Counted from the stretch's first letter, positions 1 to 9,766 are shown. The stretch: 64,000 nt of DNA from Acinetobacter sp. WCHA55 (GCF_002165305.2 NZ_CP032286.1:3100001-3164000), one strand, 5' to 3'. Numbers and translations: made by a program. The notes: generated by a model not told the origin, from the sequence alone.

Positions 1-153
1 CACAGGCGCAAGCCCAATATTACATTTTTCTTCTGCTATTTCATTCTCTTGCAAGAGCTGTTTAAATTCTTGAAGCAATTGCTTGGCATCTGCCTGCATT
101 GGGTTCATCTTCCAATTGCCGACAACCCATGGCTTAATCGTCGAACCCGACAT
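1..153 (-). CDS. tpiA: Triosephosphate isomerase, N-terminal part (cut by window edge)
   Basis: Only the first 51 codons are inside the window. The ATG is the complement of 151-153 and the frame runs off the left edge. The protein begins [17 protein letters not shown]. The VVGNWKMN stretch is the first beta strand of triosephosphate isomerase and contains the active-site Asn and Lys (usually Asn11 and Lys13). The enzyme interconverts dihydroxyacetone phosphate and glyceraldehyde 3-phosphate in glycolysis and gluconeogenesis in the cytosol. The gene diverges from pilB, so the 279 bases between them should hold promoters for both; I saw no convincing match. The family call is secure; completeness cannot be judged. 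Confidence 0.93.
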   Translation of the reverse strand, partial: MSGSTIKPWVVGNWKMNPMQADAKQLLQEFKQLLQENEIAEEKCNIGLAPV

Positions 154-432
154 ACAGCACCCTATTCAAAACAGTTCATTAAAACGGCCTCATTCTACAC
201 GGTATTTATTTTTCAAAGATAGTTTTCTTCTAGAATTTCTTCGGCAATCAAAATAATACGAATGAAAATAAAGACATCTTTTTGTAAAAAAACAGCCTGC
301 TATCACGACCAGTTCATGCTTTTAATCGATATTAAGGTGGTGACAACACTTTCAGATATGGTATTTTTGTGCAACAAAAGTATAATTTTACGATACCAAT
401 TATAAACAATTGAGAAGTTAAGGATCTGGGGA

Positions 433-2145
433 ATGTCAGTATCAAATGGTTTGCCTAAATTCACAGGCTTCATTCGACGCTTAGTCGAAGACGGACGCAT
501 GACTGCTGAAAATATGCAACAGGCAATGCTCTCTGCAAAAAAGGCTCAGCAAGACATCGTCCCTTATCTAATTGAAAACCACAAACTCTCTCCACAAATG
601 ATCGCTGAGACGATTTCTTTGGAGTTCGGAGAGCCTGTTTTTGACTTAAGTGTCTATGATTCTGTACAAATTCTACGGGATCTGGTCGAAGACAAACTCA
701 TCACCAAGCATCGGGTGTTGCCGATTTACCGTCGTGGCAATATCCTCTATATCGCCACCAGCAATCCAACCAACATGGATGCGATGGATGCGATTCGCTT
801 CAATTCTAAAATGAATATTGAAGCAATTATTGTTGAACATCCTCAGCTTGAAAAACTGATCGAACAAAATTTTGCACAAGCCGATAGCTTTGAATTTTCT
901 GATGAAGATATTGATTTAGACTTAGAACAAGACCCTCAGAACTCAAATGACGAAGAAGATGACTCACCTCAAGGCGATGAAGCTCCGATCGTCAAATACA
1001 TCAATAAATTACTGATCGATGCGATTCGTATGGGCGCATCAGACTTACACTTTGAGCCTTATGAAAAATCTTACCGTGTCCGTTATCGTGTAGATGGGGT
1101 TCTGCGTCATATTGCCAGCCCACCACTACAACTGGCGACTCGTCTTGCCTCTCGCTTGAAAGTTATGTCACAAATGGACATCTCTGAAAAACGCGTTCCA
1201 CAAGATGGCCGAATTAAATTAAAGCTGTCGAAAAGTAAAGCCATCGACTTTCGTGTCAACTCTCTTCCAACCTTGTTTGGTGAAAAATTGGTTCTGCGTA
1301 TTCTCGACCCATCTAGTGCTATGTTGGGGATTGATGCTTTAGGTTATGAACCAGATCAAAAAGACCTGTTTATGCAAGCTTTGGACAAACCACAAGGCAT
1401 GTTGTTAATTACTGGTCCGACAGGTTCAGGTAAAACGGTATCGCTATATACAGGTCTGAATATTCTAAATAAAGAAGACACCAATATCTCAACTGCAGAA
1501 GACCCCGTTGAGATTAACTTAGAAGGCATTAATCAGGTTAATGTGAACAATAAAGTCGGCCTCACCTTCTCTGCTGCACTAAAGTCCTTCTTACGTCAGG
1601 ATCCTGATATTGTGATGGTCGGTGAGATTCGTGACCTTGAAACAGCTGAAATCGCGATTAAAGCCGCACAGACAGGTCACATGGTCATGTCGACACTCCA
1701 CACCAATAGTGCACCTGAAACCCTGACACGCTTACGCAACATGGGGGTTCCATCTTTCAACATTGCGACATCGGTCAATTTGGTAATTGCACAACGTTTA
1801 GCACGTCGCTTATGTAATCAATGTAAAGCCACTGTCGACATTCCCGAACAAAGCTTGCTCGAAATGGGCTTTACTTCAACAGATATCCAAGATCCAGACT
1901 TCAAAGTTTATCAACCCGTGGGATGTGCTGAGTGTCGTGAAGGCTATAAAGGACGTGTTGGTATTTATGAAGTCATGAAAGTCACGCCAGAAATTTCAAA
2001 AATTATTATGGAAGATGGCAATGCCTTACAGATTGCTGAAGCATCTGCAAAGTTAGGATTTAACAATTTACGTCGTTCAGGTTTACTCAAGGTTATGCAG
2101 GGGGTCACTTCCTTACAAGAAGTGAATCGTGTAACCAGCGAATAG
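433..2145 (+). CDS. pilB: Type IV pilus extension ATPase PilB
   Basis: Hexameric motor ATPase that powers type IV pilus assembly from the cytoplasmic face of the inner membrane. The 570 residues are normal for the family. An N-terminal MshEN/GspE-N type domain covers about 1-150, followed by an acidic linker (about 155-190) and the secretion ATPase domain. The Walker A motif GPTGSGKT is at 328-335, followed by an AEDPVEI Asp/Glu box and a zinc-binding tetracysteine near 461/464 and 498/501 (CNQC and CAEC). It is the first gene of pilB-pilC-pilD; pilC follows after 30 bases. A GGATCTGGGGA stretch lies just before the ATG. In this group the pili serve twitching and DNA uptake. Confident call; PilT lacks the N-terminal domain and the cysteines. 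Confidence 0.97.
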   Translation: MSVSNGLPKFTGFIRRLVEDGRMTAENMQQAMLSAKKAQQDIVPYLIENHKLSPQMIAETISLEFGEPVFDLSVYDSVQILRDLVEDKLITKHRVLPIYRRGNILYIATSNPTNMDAMDAIRFNSKMNIEAIIVEHPQLEKLIEQNFAQADSFEFSDEDIDLDLEQDPQNSNDEEDDSPQGDEAPIVKYINKLLIDAIRMGASDLHFEPYEKSYRVRYRVDGVLRHIASPPLQLATRLASRLKVMSQMDISEKRVPQDGRIKLKLSKSKAIDFRVNSLPTLFGEKLVLRILDPSSAMLGIDALGYEPDQKDLFMQALDKPQGMLLITGPTGSGKTVSLYTGLNILNKEDTNISTAEDPVEINLEGINQVNVNNKVGLTFSAALKSFLRQDPDIVMVGEIRDLETAEIAIKAAQTGHMVMSTLHTNSAPETLTRLRNMGVPSFNIATSVNLVIAQRLARRLCNQCKATVDIPEQSLLEMGFTSTDIQDPDFKVYQPVGCAECREGYKGRVGIYEVMKVTPEISKIIMEDGNALQIAEASAKLGFNNLRRSGLLKVMQGVTSLQEVNRVTSE

Positions 2146-2175
2146 TTGAAATATTGAAAGAATAAGGATAAATGC

Positions 2176-3402
2176 ATGGCTGTCAAAAAAGCACAGATGA
2201 TGCCAACCTTCAATTATGAAGGGATTGATCGTAAAGGGGCAAAAATTAAAGGGGAATTGCCTGCACGTAATCTTGCCCTCGCCAAAGTTACTTTGCGCAA
2301 ACAAGGGATTACCATCAAGAGTATTCGAGAAAAGAAAAAGAATATTCTTGAAGGCATTATCAAGAAAAAAGTGACGACACTGGACATCACAATTTTCACC
2401 CGACAGCTCGCAACCATGATGAAAGCGGGTGTACCACTGGTACAAGGTTTCGAAATTGTGGCTGAAGGTTTGGAAAACCCGTCTATGCGTGAAGTTGTCC
2501 TCGGCATCAAAGGCGAAGTGGAAGGTGGTAATACCTTTGCTGGAGCACTCAGAAAATATCCGCAATATTTCGACAACTTATTTTGTTCACTTGTTGAATC
2601 TGGCGAACAATCTGGTGCACTTGAGACCATGCTGGATCGTGTCGCGGTTTATAAAGAAAAAAGTGAATTACTCAAACAAAAAATTAAGAAAGCTATGAAG
2701 TATCCAGCAACCGTGGTTGTAGTTGCCGTGATCGTAACCATTATTTTGATGGTCAAAGTTGTACCTGTTTTCCAAGATTTATTTAGCTCATTTGGTGCAG
2801 ACTTACCTGCATTCACCCAAATGGTGGTGAATATGTCTGAGTGGATGCAGAAATACTGGTTCATTTTAATTATTTTGGTCGGTGTGGTGATTACGGCTTT
2901 ACTCGAAACCAAAAAACGTAGTAAAAAGTTTCGTGACATGCTAGATAAAGCCGCGTTGAAAGCCCCGATTTTCGGTGATTTAGTCTATAAAGCGATTATC
3001 GCGCGCTATAGTCGTACGCTGTCCACAACCTTTGCTGCGGGTGTACCCTTAATTGATGCTCTCGAGTCTACAGCAGGTGCCACTAATAACGTAGTCTATG
3101 AAGAAGCCGTGATGAAAATCCGTGAAGATGTCGCAACAGGGCAACAACTTCAATTCGCAATGCGTGCTACCAATAAATTCCCTTCCATGGCCGTACAAAT
3201 GGTAGCGATTGGTGAAGAATCTGGTGCACTAGATGCCATGCTGGATAAAGTTGCAACTCACTATGAAAACGAAGTCGATAATGCGGTGGATGGCTTAACA
3301 GCAATGATGGAGCCTCTCATCATGGCGGTCTTGGGTGTACTTGTGGGTGGCCTAGTGATTGCCATGTATCTACCAATCTTCCAAATGGGTTCTGTGGTTT
3401 AA
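2176..3402 (+). CDS. pilC: Type IV pilus inner-membrane platform protein PilC
   Basis: Integral inner-membrane platform of the type IV pilus machine, thought to couple PilB and PilT motion to pilin insertion. The 408 residues carry two GspF-type domains: about 75-195 and about 275-400, each with an AGVPL motif near its start (MMKAGVPLVQGFE and FAAGVPLIDALE). Hydrophobic segments lie near 175-200, 225-245 and 375-400, as expected for three transmembrane helices. The start follows AATAAGGATAAATGC; the ATG at 2176 is used because the one at 2172-2174 is out of frame. The stop codon overlaps the pilD start (TAATG), so translation is probably coupled. Confidence 0.96.
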   Translation: MAVKKAQMMPTFNYEGIDRKGAKIKGELPARNLALAKVTLRKQGITIKSIREKKKNILEGIIKKKVTTLDITIFTRQLATMMKAGVPLVQGFEIVAEGLENPSMREVVLGIKGEVEGGNTFAGALRKYPQYFDNLFCSLVESGEQSGALETMLDRVAVYKEKSELLKQKIKKAMKYPATVVVVAVIVTIILMVKVVPVFQDLFSSFGADLPAFTQMVVNMSEWMQKYWFILIILVGVVITALLETKKRSKKFRDMLDKAALKAPIFGDLVYKAIIARYSRTLSTTFAAGVPLIDALESTAGATNNVVYEEAVMKIREDVATGQQLQFAMRATNKFPSMAVQMVAIGEESGALDAMLDKVATHYENEVDNAVDGLTAMMEPLIMAVLGVLVGGLVIAMYLPIFQMGSVV

Positions 3403-4262
3403 TGCAAGAAATAATTTCCTATCTTATCAATACTCCAATGGCGCTGTATTTCGCCGTTGGAGTTTTTAGTTTGTGCATCGGTAGTTTTCTGAATGTGGTG
3501 ATCTATCGCACGCCAAAAATGATGGAACAAGAATGGCGTACCGACTGCCAACTTCTGCTTCATCCTGAGCAGCCGATTATTGATGAAACGAAACTCACGT
3601 TGAGTAAGCCTGCCTCAACCTGTCCAAAATGCAAAAGTGCCATACACTGGTATCAAAATATCCCTGTAGTGAGTTGGTTCCTGCTACGAGGAAAGTGTGG
3701 CACTTGCCATAACCCGATCAGCATTCGCTATCCTGCAATTGAACTTCTGACTGCCATTTGTGCATTGGTCGTAGTTACAGTCTTTGGCCCAACGATTCAA
3801 ATGCTGTTCGGTCTCGTACTCACGTATATTTTAATCGCCTTAACCTTTATTGATTTTGACACTCAGCTTTTACCTGATCGCTATACCCTCACCCTTGCGG
3901 CTCTGGGTTTAGGGGTCAATAGTTATGCGATTTACACCACACCGACAGCAGCCATTTGGGGTTACATCATTGGCTTTTTATGCTTATGGATTGTCTACTA
4001 CCTGTTTAAACTCATCACAGGCAAGGAAGGTATGGGTTATGGCGACTTTAAGTTACTTGCTGCTTTAGGCGCATGGATGGGCCCTTTGTTGCTGCCACTG
4101 ATTGTGCTACTTTCCTCTTTCGTAGGTGCCATTATCGGCATCATCCTGCTCAAAGTTCGTAAAGAAAATCAGCCTTTTGCTTTTGGCCCATATATTGCCA
4201 TTGCTGGATGGATTGCCTTCTTGTGGGGTGAGCAAATTATGAAAATATATTTAGGCAATTAA
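3402..4262 (+). CDS. pilD: Prepilin peptidase / N-methyltransferase PilD
   Basis: Polytopic inner-membrane aspartyl protease that removes prepilin leader peptides and methylates the new N-terminal Phe; it also serves type II secretion pseudopilins. The 286 residues show the bifunctional form: an N-terminal cytoplasmic domain with two zinc CxxC pairs (CPKC and CGTC, about residues 74-109) needed for methylation, then many hydrophobic helices. Catalytic aspartates lie in FIDFDTQLLPD (about 150) and the GxGD motif GYGDFKLLAALG (about 210). The ATG overlaps the pilC stop by one base. coaE follows after six bases, the usual pilD-coaE arrangement in gammaproteobacteria. Confidence 0.96.
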   Translation: MQEIISYLINTPMALYFAVGVFSLCIGSFLNVVIYRTPKMMEQEWRTDCQLLLHPEQPIIDETKLTLSKPASTCPKCKSAIHWYQNIPVVSWFLLRGKCGTCHNPISIRYPAIELLTAICALVVVTVFGPTIQMLFGLVLTYILIALTFIDFDTQLLPDRYTLTLAALGLGVNSYAIYTTPTAAIWGYIIGFLCLWIVYYLFKLITGKEGMGYGDFKLLAALGAWMGPLLLPLIVLLSSFVGAIIGIILLKVRKENQPFAFGPYIAIAGWIAFLWGEQIMKIYLGN

Positions 4263-4268
4263 AATAAT

Positions 4269-4868
4269 ATGTCATTTATTTTAGGTCTGACAGGCGGGAT
4301 TGGCAGTGGAAAATCTGCGGCAAGTCATTGGTTTGAACAGCAAGGTATTCAAGTAGTCGATGCTGATGTCGTTGCTCGAGAGATTGTTGCTGTAGGGCAA
4401 CCCGCACTTCAGCAAATTCAAAGCAGCTTCGGCAATTGGGTCTTACTGGACAATGGCGAACTGAATCGACGCGCTTTACGTGAACACATCTTTCAAGACC
4501 CGTCTGCCCGCAAGCAATTGGAAAAGATCACCCACCCTGCAATTCGTCAGTCCATCATGCAACAATTACAAGCTGCAACTAGCCCTTATGCGATTTTGGT
4601 TTCACCGCTACTTTTTGAAACCAATCAGCATGAACTGACACAGCATACACTCCTGATCGATGCTTCAATTGATATCCAGATTCGCCGTGCTTCGCAGCGC
4701 GATCATCAAACCATTGAGCAAATTCAAACCATCATAGAAACGCAAATGTCTCGTGAGCAAAAACAAGCATTAGCCGATGATATTGTGATAAATGATGGGC
4801 ACTTGGAGCACTTGTACGCGCAGCTCAGACCATTGCATTTAAAATATTTAGCCCATTCAGAAGTCTAA
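4269..4868 (+). CDS. coaE: Dephospho-CoA kinase
   Basis: Catalyses the last step of coenzyme A synthesis: ATP-dependent 3'-phosphorylation of dephospho-CoA. The 199 residues begin with the P-loop GLTGGIGSGKS (residues 6-16) and contain the VVDADVVAREIV region that binds dephospho-CoA, then LEKITHPAIR and the LLFETN lid segment; all are family hallmarks. It is the last gene of the pilBCD-coaE run, six bases after pilD, so it is probably cotranscribed although functionally unrelated. A strong bidirectional terminator begins at its stop codon. Confidence 0.97.
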   Translation: MSFILGLTGGIGSGKSAASHWFEQQGIQVVDADVVAREIVAVGQPALQQIQSSFGNWVLLDNGELNRRALREHIFQDPSARKQLEKITHPAIRQSIMQQLQAATSPYAILVSPLLFETNQHELTQHTLLIDASIDIQIRRASQRDHQTIEQIQTIIETQMSREQKQALADDIVINDGHLEHLYAQLRPLHLKYLAHSEV

Positions 4869-4898
4869 AAAAAGCAGTCGATTATGACTGCTTTTTTT
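4867..4898. terminator. Bidirectional intrinsic terminator between coaE and the EamA gene
   Basis: A 7-bp stem AGCAGTC/GACTGCT (4873-4879 with 4886-4892) has a 6-base loop. It is flanked by seven A on the left and seven T on the right, so it works in both directions. It overlaps the last codons of the minus-strand EamA gene, whose TAA lies in the loop. Confidence 0.85.
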
Positions 4899-5799
4899 GT
4901 TGTGCGAGTTGGGCTTTCAGACTGTCCTGTCGTATCCAACGCCACGGTTGTAAGGCTCCGACTCCCATTCCCACAAGACCACATAAAATGGCAACACTCA
5001 AAGGTTCATTGAGTAAAGGAACTGCAATAATCGCCGCAATAAAAGGTGCCAAAGTCACAATACTGCCTGTTTTAAATGCCCCTAAACGCTTAATAGCTTC
5101 TACATAAGTAAGAGTCGCCACGATGACCACAAACACACCATGAAATACCACCTGAGCAATCAATTGCACAGGTTGCACATGTGCGATAGTTTTGGGTAAA
5201 AATAAAACATAAATCGGTACAAAAACTATCGCAGCCCAAATCGCAACACCTGCCATGGAGTGCCATGCCGACAGTTTCCATTGTCTCAATAAAACGGTAA
5301 ATGTTCCCCACAGCACAGCACTGAGGAAAAATAAGCCATCGCCTAAACTAAAGGCAACACCTGTTTCTTGATACATCAGCCCACTCATGGCCATCAGTGC
5401 GAGCAACATAATACTAAGGCTGAGCCAAGTATGCCGGTCAAATGGTTGTCGAAATAACAGATAAGCTGCAACAGCCGTACAAAATGGAATGCAGCCATTC
5501 AGAAAGATCGCAGCATGTGCCGCAGGCACATAATGAAAAGCGCTGTAAGCGGTGATGCAGTAACACACCCCACCAATCATCGCTAAAATGAAAGGCTCTT
5601 TCCTCCACAAAAAGGCTGTATCTTTTTTATAGATCAAGATTGGCATTAAGATACAAAACGCCAACAGGAAACGTAAGGCGGTAATATCCCACGCACCAAT
5701 ACCCCAATTGGCACTGAGCCGAGCCGTTAAGGTAAATCCCCCCCAAATACACATGGTGATGGCAATAAATACATAGCCTTGTTTTTGAGGGGTCATCAT
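4882..5799 (-). CDS. EamA/RhaT-family (DMT superfamily) transporter
   Basis: Inner-membrane carrier of the drug/metabolite transporter superfamily; substrate unknown. The 305 residues form two repeated EamA units of about five hydrophobic helices each (about 8-145 and 153-290), giving ten predicted membrane segments. A short charged C-terminal tail ends in QQKKQS. Related proteins export amino acids or metabolites, but nothing here points to a substrate. Two adjacent ATG codons are possible starts (5799 or 5796). The 3' end overlaps the shared terminator, so the gene converges tightly on coaE. It lies 32 bases downstream of rlmB on the same strand and may be cotranscribed with it. Confidence 0.85.
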   Translation of the reverse strand: MMTPQKQGYVFIAITMCIWGGFTLTARLSANWGIGAWDITALRFLLAFCILMPILIYKKDTAFLWRKEPFILAMIGGVCYCITAYSAFHYVPAAHAAIFLNGCIPFCTAVAAYLLFRQPFDRHTWLSLSIMLLALMAMSGLMYQETGVAFSLGDGLFFLSAVLWGTFTVLLRQWKLSAWHSMAGVAIWAAIVFVPIYVLFLPKTIAHVQPVQLIAQVVFHGVFVVIVATLTYVEAIKRLGAFKTGSIVTLAPFIAAIIAVPLLNEPLSVAILCGLVGMGVGALQPWRWIRQDSLKAQLAQQKKQS

Positions 5800-5831
5800 T
5801 GGATTTAAATTGAATCGGAAATTAAAAAATT

Positions 5832-6581
5832 TTAGACATTACGTTGACGACATGCTTCATACAAAGCCATACCCGTTGCTACACTGACATTCAGACTTTG
5901 CAAGTTGCCTGCCATCGGGATATATACTGTTTGATCACATTGAGACTGGGTAATTGGGCGCAGGCCTGTATCTTCAGCACCCATCACCACACATACAGCA
6001 GTACCCGTAAAATCGAACTGTTGTAACGGCAAGGCTTTTTCATCCAACATGGTACCAACCACACGCACATTAAATTCTTCCTTAATTTGCGCTAACGTCC
6101 GAGCTAGATTAGTCACTTGAATAAATTTAACTTTTTCAGCACCACCTGCCGCAACTTTGCGCGCAGTCGGGGTCAAACTTGCAGAACGATCACGAGGCAC
6201 AATCACAGCTTCAACGCCCATTGCAGCAGCAGTACGGATACATGCGCCGAGGTTATGCGGATCGGTGACTTGGTCTAAACCCAGCAATAAACAATTTGGC
6301 GACTGTTTAAGTAAAGCTTCTAGATCTTTTTCATTGAAAACTGGATTAGGACGGACCGCAGCCACAACGCCTTGGTGGAACGGTAAGCCAGCCATTTTTT
6401 CTAATCGATCACGACCCGTTTGTTGTACGCTAATACCAAACGGTTCAGCCAACTCAAGCACACGCTTTAAACGCTGGTCATCACGCCCTTTTAAGGTAAA
6501 AAGCGTCAGTACGCGTTCAGGCTCAAGTTCCAACAATGACTCCACCGAATGAACGCCATAGAAATATTCAGGTTTAGCCAT
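5832..6581 (-). CDS. rlmB: 23S rRNA (guanosine-2251-2'-O)-methyltransferase RlmB
   Basis: SpoU-class (SPOUT fold) methyltransferase that adds a 2'-O-methyl group to G2251 in the peptidyl-transferase loop of 23S rRNA. The 249 residues have an N-terminal substrate-binding domain (about 1-75, starting FYGVHSVESLLE) and a C-terminal knotted SAM domain. The latter shows all three SpoU motifs: DPHNLGACIRTAAA (about 108-121), CVVMGAEDTGL (about 197-207) and the NLQSLNVSVATG knot (about 226-237). The start is preceded by GAGGTCCTAC. Length matches E. coli RlmB (243). The E. coli rlmB neighbour rnr is absent here. Confidence 0.95.
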   Translation of the reverse strand: MAKPEYFYGVHSVESLLELEPERVLTLFTLKGRDDQRLKRVLELAEPFGISVQQTGRDRLEKMAGLPFHQGVVAAVRPNPVFNEKDLEALLKQSPNCLLLGLDQVTDPHNLGACIRTAAAMGVEAVIVPRDRSASLTPTARKVAAGGAEKVKFIQVTNLARTLAQIKEEFNVRVVGTMLDEKALPLQQFDFTGTAVCVVMGAEDTGLRPITQSQCDQTVYIPMAGNLQSLNVSVATGMALYEACRQRNV

Positions 6582-6632
6582 GTAGGACCTCTAAAAAAAT
6601 AAATGACCATCGACACGATGCGCCAAAATAAA

Positions 6633-6660
6633 AATCCTGTAAAGCTGACTTTACAGGATT
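6633..6660 (-). terminator. Intrinsic terminator downstream of ppnP
   Basis: A perfect 12-bp stem AATCCTGTAAAG/CTTTACAGGATT with a CTGA loop. On the minus strand it is followed by a TTTTTATTTT tract, so it ends the ppnP transcript before rlmB. Confidence 0.85.
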
Positions 6661-6723
6661 GCTATGCAACAGATAGTTTAACCGATTTCGCTTGAAATTA
6701 CTTGGCGAGTATCAGTTGAAGGT

Positions 6724-7047
6724 TTAGCCTTCTAAATGGCACACGTAGTCCAATACGTCGTCGGTTTCAATTTTAAAACGGCTATTACCGGGCACATAAA
6801 AAGACTGACCTGCGCGGAACAATTCGCTCTCTTCGTTGTCTGCAATTTGTACACGACATTCGCCTGAAATAATTTCCATACGCTCTGCTACATGTGTTTC
6901 AAACGTCAAAGCTTGCTCTGTCGGAAGAATGACCCCTAACGTTTTTTTGGTACCATCTTCAAATTGCACAGTATGGCTGATGCATAAACCGCCAAAATAA
7001 ACATTGGATTTTTTAATGACAGAGACATGATCGAACTGAGTTGACAT
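6724..7047 (-). CDS. ppnP: Pyrimidine/purine nucleoside phosphorylase PpnP (YaiE, DUF1255)
   Basis: Small single-domain cupin. The E. coli relative PpnP phosphorolyses a broad range of nucleosides to free base and (deoxy)ribose 1-phosphate. From the chosen start the protein is 107 residues, beginning MSTQFDHVSVIKKSNVYFGG, close to the usual family length. Cupin features include GVILPTEQALTFETH and the ERMEIISGECRV strand. I chose the ATG at 7047 because CTGGAGTG lies just upstream; an upstream start would add the atypical residues MRIIWSVR. The gene stands alone between the recN leader and its own terminator. Confidence 0.88.
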   Translation of the reverse strand: MSTQFDHVSVIKKSNVYFGGLCISHTVQFEDGTKKTLGVILPTEQALTFETHVAERMEIISGECRVQIADNEESELFRAGQSFYVPGNSRFKIETDDVLDYVCHLEG

Positions 7048-7437
7048 GCGTACACTCCAGATAATGCGCATTTATATTCGTATTGATTCGCTAGTTTAAA
7101 GATGTGCGATTAACTAATCAATCGATGTTTTATTCCTCTCAATCAATATTTTGTTAAAGTCAGACCATCGTACAATTGCCTCAATTTCCAACCTATTTTG
7201 GCGTGTTTTTTGCCAATACGTCGATTCGCTGGGTCGTACTTTTTCTGTATATGTCGCATATCAATCCGTTTGTGCCTCGTTTGCTATAACACGCTGTTTT
7301 AAAAAATCTGCTAGGTCGACTTTAAGATTCACGTTAAAATAAGCCGACTTTACAGAAAACGAATAGCATTGCCGTCTTGTCGGCTGAATAAAACTTCACT
7401 ATCTTAAACTAAAACTTTTCGCAGCTCGGATGCGTTT
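7048..7437. other. Intergenic region between divergent ppnP and recN
   Basis: About 390 bases that must hold both promoters. An open frame at 7151-7342 has no family features and no convincing ribosome site, so I read it as non-coding. No clear inverted repeat or SOS-box-like palindrome was found. Confidence 0.5.
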
Positions 7438-9099
7438 ATGCTGACACATTTAACTTTAATTAATTTTGCTTTAGCCGATCACTTAGCCCTTGATATCGAT
7501 CAAGGTTTTAATGTCCTGACTGGGGAAACAGGTGCAGGCAAATCATTATTGCTAGATGCACTGTCTGCCTGTCTGGGTGAACGTACCGATACCAACTATG
7601 TTCGTTTCGGTTCAGACAAAGCTGATGTCACAGCTATTTTCAGCTATCAAGAGCACAGCCCTGAAGCCACTTGGTTAAAGGCACATGAATTAGATGATGA
7701 GTCAGGCGAAATTCATTTAAGACGGGTTATTTTTGCCACTGGCCGCAGTAAAGCATGGATTAATGGTCGTCCGAGCAGCTTAGCTGAATTGAAAGAAATC
7801 GGGCGTTTGCTTGTACAGCTGTATAGTCAACACAGTCAACAACAACTATTAGAGCCACCTTATCCAAGACGCTGGTTAGACCTCTATCATAACTTCTACC
7901 CAGAAGCGCATGCTGTGCGTGAAGCCTATAGCACATGGCAAAAAGACATTCGTCAGCACCAAGCAGCATTGGATGCTCAAGCCACGCGTAAACAGCGTAT
8001 GGATACCTTGAGTTTACAATTAGAGGAACTCGAAGATGTGGTGCAAATCGACTATCAAGAGATTGAACAAGAGTTCGATCGCTTATCCCATCATGAAAAC
8101 ATCATGCAGGACTGTAGTTATGCTGTTACGGCCTTAGATGATGCTGAACAAAATATTAATCAAGAAATTTCCAGTATTATTCGCCGCTTAGAATCACATG
8201 CAGGACGCAGTGAACAGTTGGCCGAGATTCATACTTCTTTGCTGAATGCACAAAGTGAGCTTGAAGATGCCACAGCCAACCTACGTCAGTTTATTGACCG
8301 TCAAAGCTATGACCCAGAACGCATGGAAGAGTTGAACACCCAGCTTGAGATGTTCCACCGTCTTGCCCGTAAGTACCGTACGCAACCAGAACACTTAAAA
8401 CAAGAACATGAACAATGGCAATCTGAACTAGCAAAACTCCATTTATTAGAAGATCCAGAAACCCTTGCTGAGCAAGTTGAAGTCTCGCATCAAGACCTGT
8501 TAAATAAAGCCCAACACCTTGACCAAATTCGTCGCGATGCAGCCGCACCATTGGCGAAACATTTAACCGAACAGGTCAAACAATTGGCCCTACCTGAAGC
8601 ACACTTTGAGTTCAAATTTGAGCCGATGGAGCAGGTCTCTAGTGAAGGCTTGAGCTTTATCCAATTACTGTTCACCGCCAACAAAGGCATTCCACCGCAA
8701 CCTTTGGCCAAAGTTGCCTCAGGGGGAGAGTTGTCACGTATCGCATTGGTGATGCAAGTGATGAATGCTGAAAAAACTGAAGCAGAAGTTTTAGTCTTCG
8801 ATGAAATTGACGTCGGCATTAGTGGTGGCACAGCCGAAATTGTTGGTCGTCTCTTGGCCGACTTGGGTTCGCATGTGCAAATTCTGTGTATTACCCACCA
8901 AGCTCAAGTTGCAGCACAGTCTGACCAGCACTTGTTGGTGAAAAAACGTCAGACCGACCCTGCCAGTAGCACCATTTTAAACTTAGAAGAAGATGAGCGC
9001 ATTGATGAACTCGCACGTATGACAGGCGGCGTTGAAATTAATGACACCACGCTCCAACATGCCAAGCAGTTACGTCAGTTGAAGTTTCAATCTGCCTGA
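7438..9099 (+). CDS. recN: DNA repair protein RecN
   Basis: SMC-like ATPase involved in recombinational repair of double-strand breaks. The 553 residues have the ABC head split by a coiled coil. An N-terminal head starts MLTHLTLINFALADHL with Walker A TGETGAGKS (about 30-38). A long helical, Glu/Gln-rich coiled coil spans about 155-370. The C-terminal head has the signature VASGGELSRIAL (about 428), Walker B EVLVFDEIDVGISGG (about 447) and the ITHQAQVA His switch. Head residues and length match the family (E. coli 553). It is monocistronic by spacing: 112 bases precede yqgE. Confidence 0.97.
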   Translation: MLTHLTLINFALADHLALDIDQGFNVLTGETGAGKSLLLDALSACLGERTDTNYVRFGSDKADVTAIFSYQEHSPEATWLKAHELDDESGEIHLRRVIFATGRSKAWINGRPSSLAELKEIGRLLVQLYSQHSQQQLLEPPYPRRWLDLYHNFYPEAHAVREAYSTWQKDIRQHQAALDAQATRKQRMDTLSLQLEELEDVVQIDYQEIEQEFDRLSHHENIMQDCSYAVTALDDAEQNINQEISSIIRRLESHAGRSEQLAEIHTSLLNAQSELEDATANLRQFIDRQSYDPERMEELNTQLEMFHRLARKYRTQPEHLKQEHEQWQSELAKLHLLEDPETLAEQVEVSHQDLLNKAQHLDQIRRDAAAPLAKHLTEQVKQLALPEAHFEFKFEPMEQVSSEGLSFIQLLFTANKGIPPQPLAKVASGGELSRIALVMQVMNAEKTEAEVLVFDEIDVGISGGTAEIVGRLLADLGSHVQILCITHQAQVAAQSDQHLLVKKRQTDPASSTILNLEEDERIDELARMTGGVEINDTTLQHAKQLRQLKFQSA

Positions 9100-9211
9100 T
9101 TTATGTAGACTAGATCACAAAAAAAGATTTGGAGAAAGAGCATTAGTCTAGTAACGTGGTAAATAACAACATTTGACTAGAAGCATTTTAATTTCAAGGA
9201 GAAGCCTTTAG

Positions 9212-9766
9212 GTGAGCAAACAATATCTGACGCATCGCTGTCTCATTGCCCCACCCGATATGGCAGATGAAGTCTTTGCCCATACCGTGATTTATTTGGC
9301 CCGACACGATGAAGAAGGTGCTCAAGGCATCATCATCAACCGCCCTTCAGGGCTTTCAGTCAAAGAACTGCTCAATGATCTTGAAATTGAAGCCGATCAC
9401 GTCCGACCACACGATGTTCTCCAAGGTGGGCCTTTGCGTCCAGAAGCTGGCTTTGTCTTACATACGGGCCAGCCGACATGGCACTCTTCGATTGCAGTGG
9501 GCGAAAATATCTGTATCACCACGTCTAAAGATATTTTAGATGCGATTGCGCATAATGAAGGTGTAGGCCGCTATCAAATTGCTTTGGGTTATGCCAGCTG
9601 GACCAAAAATCAACTGGAAGATGAATTGTCTCGTGGTGATTGGTTAGTCTGTGATGCTGATATGGATTTGATTTTTAATATTCCTTATGACGACCGTTGG
9701 GATGCTGCCTATAAAAAGCTCGGGCTAGACCGAACCTGGTTGTCTTCTGAGATTGGACATGCCTGA
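9212..9766 (+). CDS. yqgE: UPF0301 (YqgE/AlgH) family protein
   Basis: Single-domain protein of the YqgE/AlgH family. AlgH of Pseudomonas was named as an alginate regulator, but the biochemical role is not settled. The 184 residues show family blocks: the start [16 protein letters not shown], then [18 protein letters not shown], the [16 protein letters not shown] stretch, and [17 protein letters not shown]. The start is GTG at 9212, preceded by AAGGAGAAGCC, a strong ribosome site. The last eight bases overlap the start of ruvX, and this yqgE-ruvX pairing is widely conserved. Confidence 0.94.
   Translation: MSKQYLTHRCLIAPPDMADEVFAHTVIYLARHDEEGAQGIIINRPSGLSVKELLNDLEIEADHVRPHDVLQGGPLRPEAGFVLHTGQPTWHSSIAVGENICITTSKDILDAIAHNEGVGRYQIALGYASWTKNQLEDELSRGDWLVCDADMDLIFNIPYDDRWDAAYKKLGLDRTWLSSEIGHA

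Noticed and set aside
7151..7342. 63-residue frame upstream of recN
   Set aside because: Cys/Phe/Arg mixture without family features, poor start context and codon use unlike neighbours.
9753..9755. TTG start for ruvX
   Set aside because: An ATG two codons later matches the usual N-terminus and the usual overlap with yqgE.
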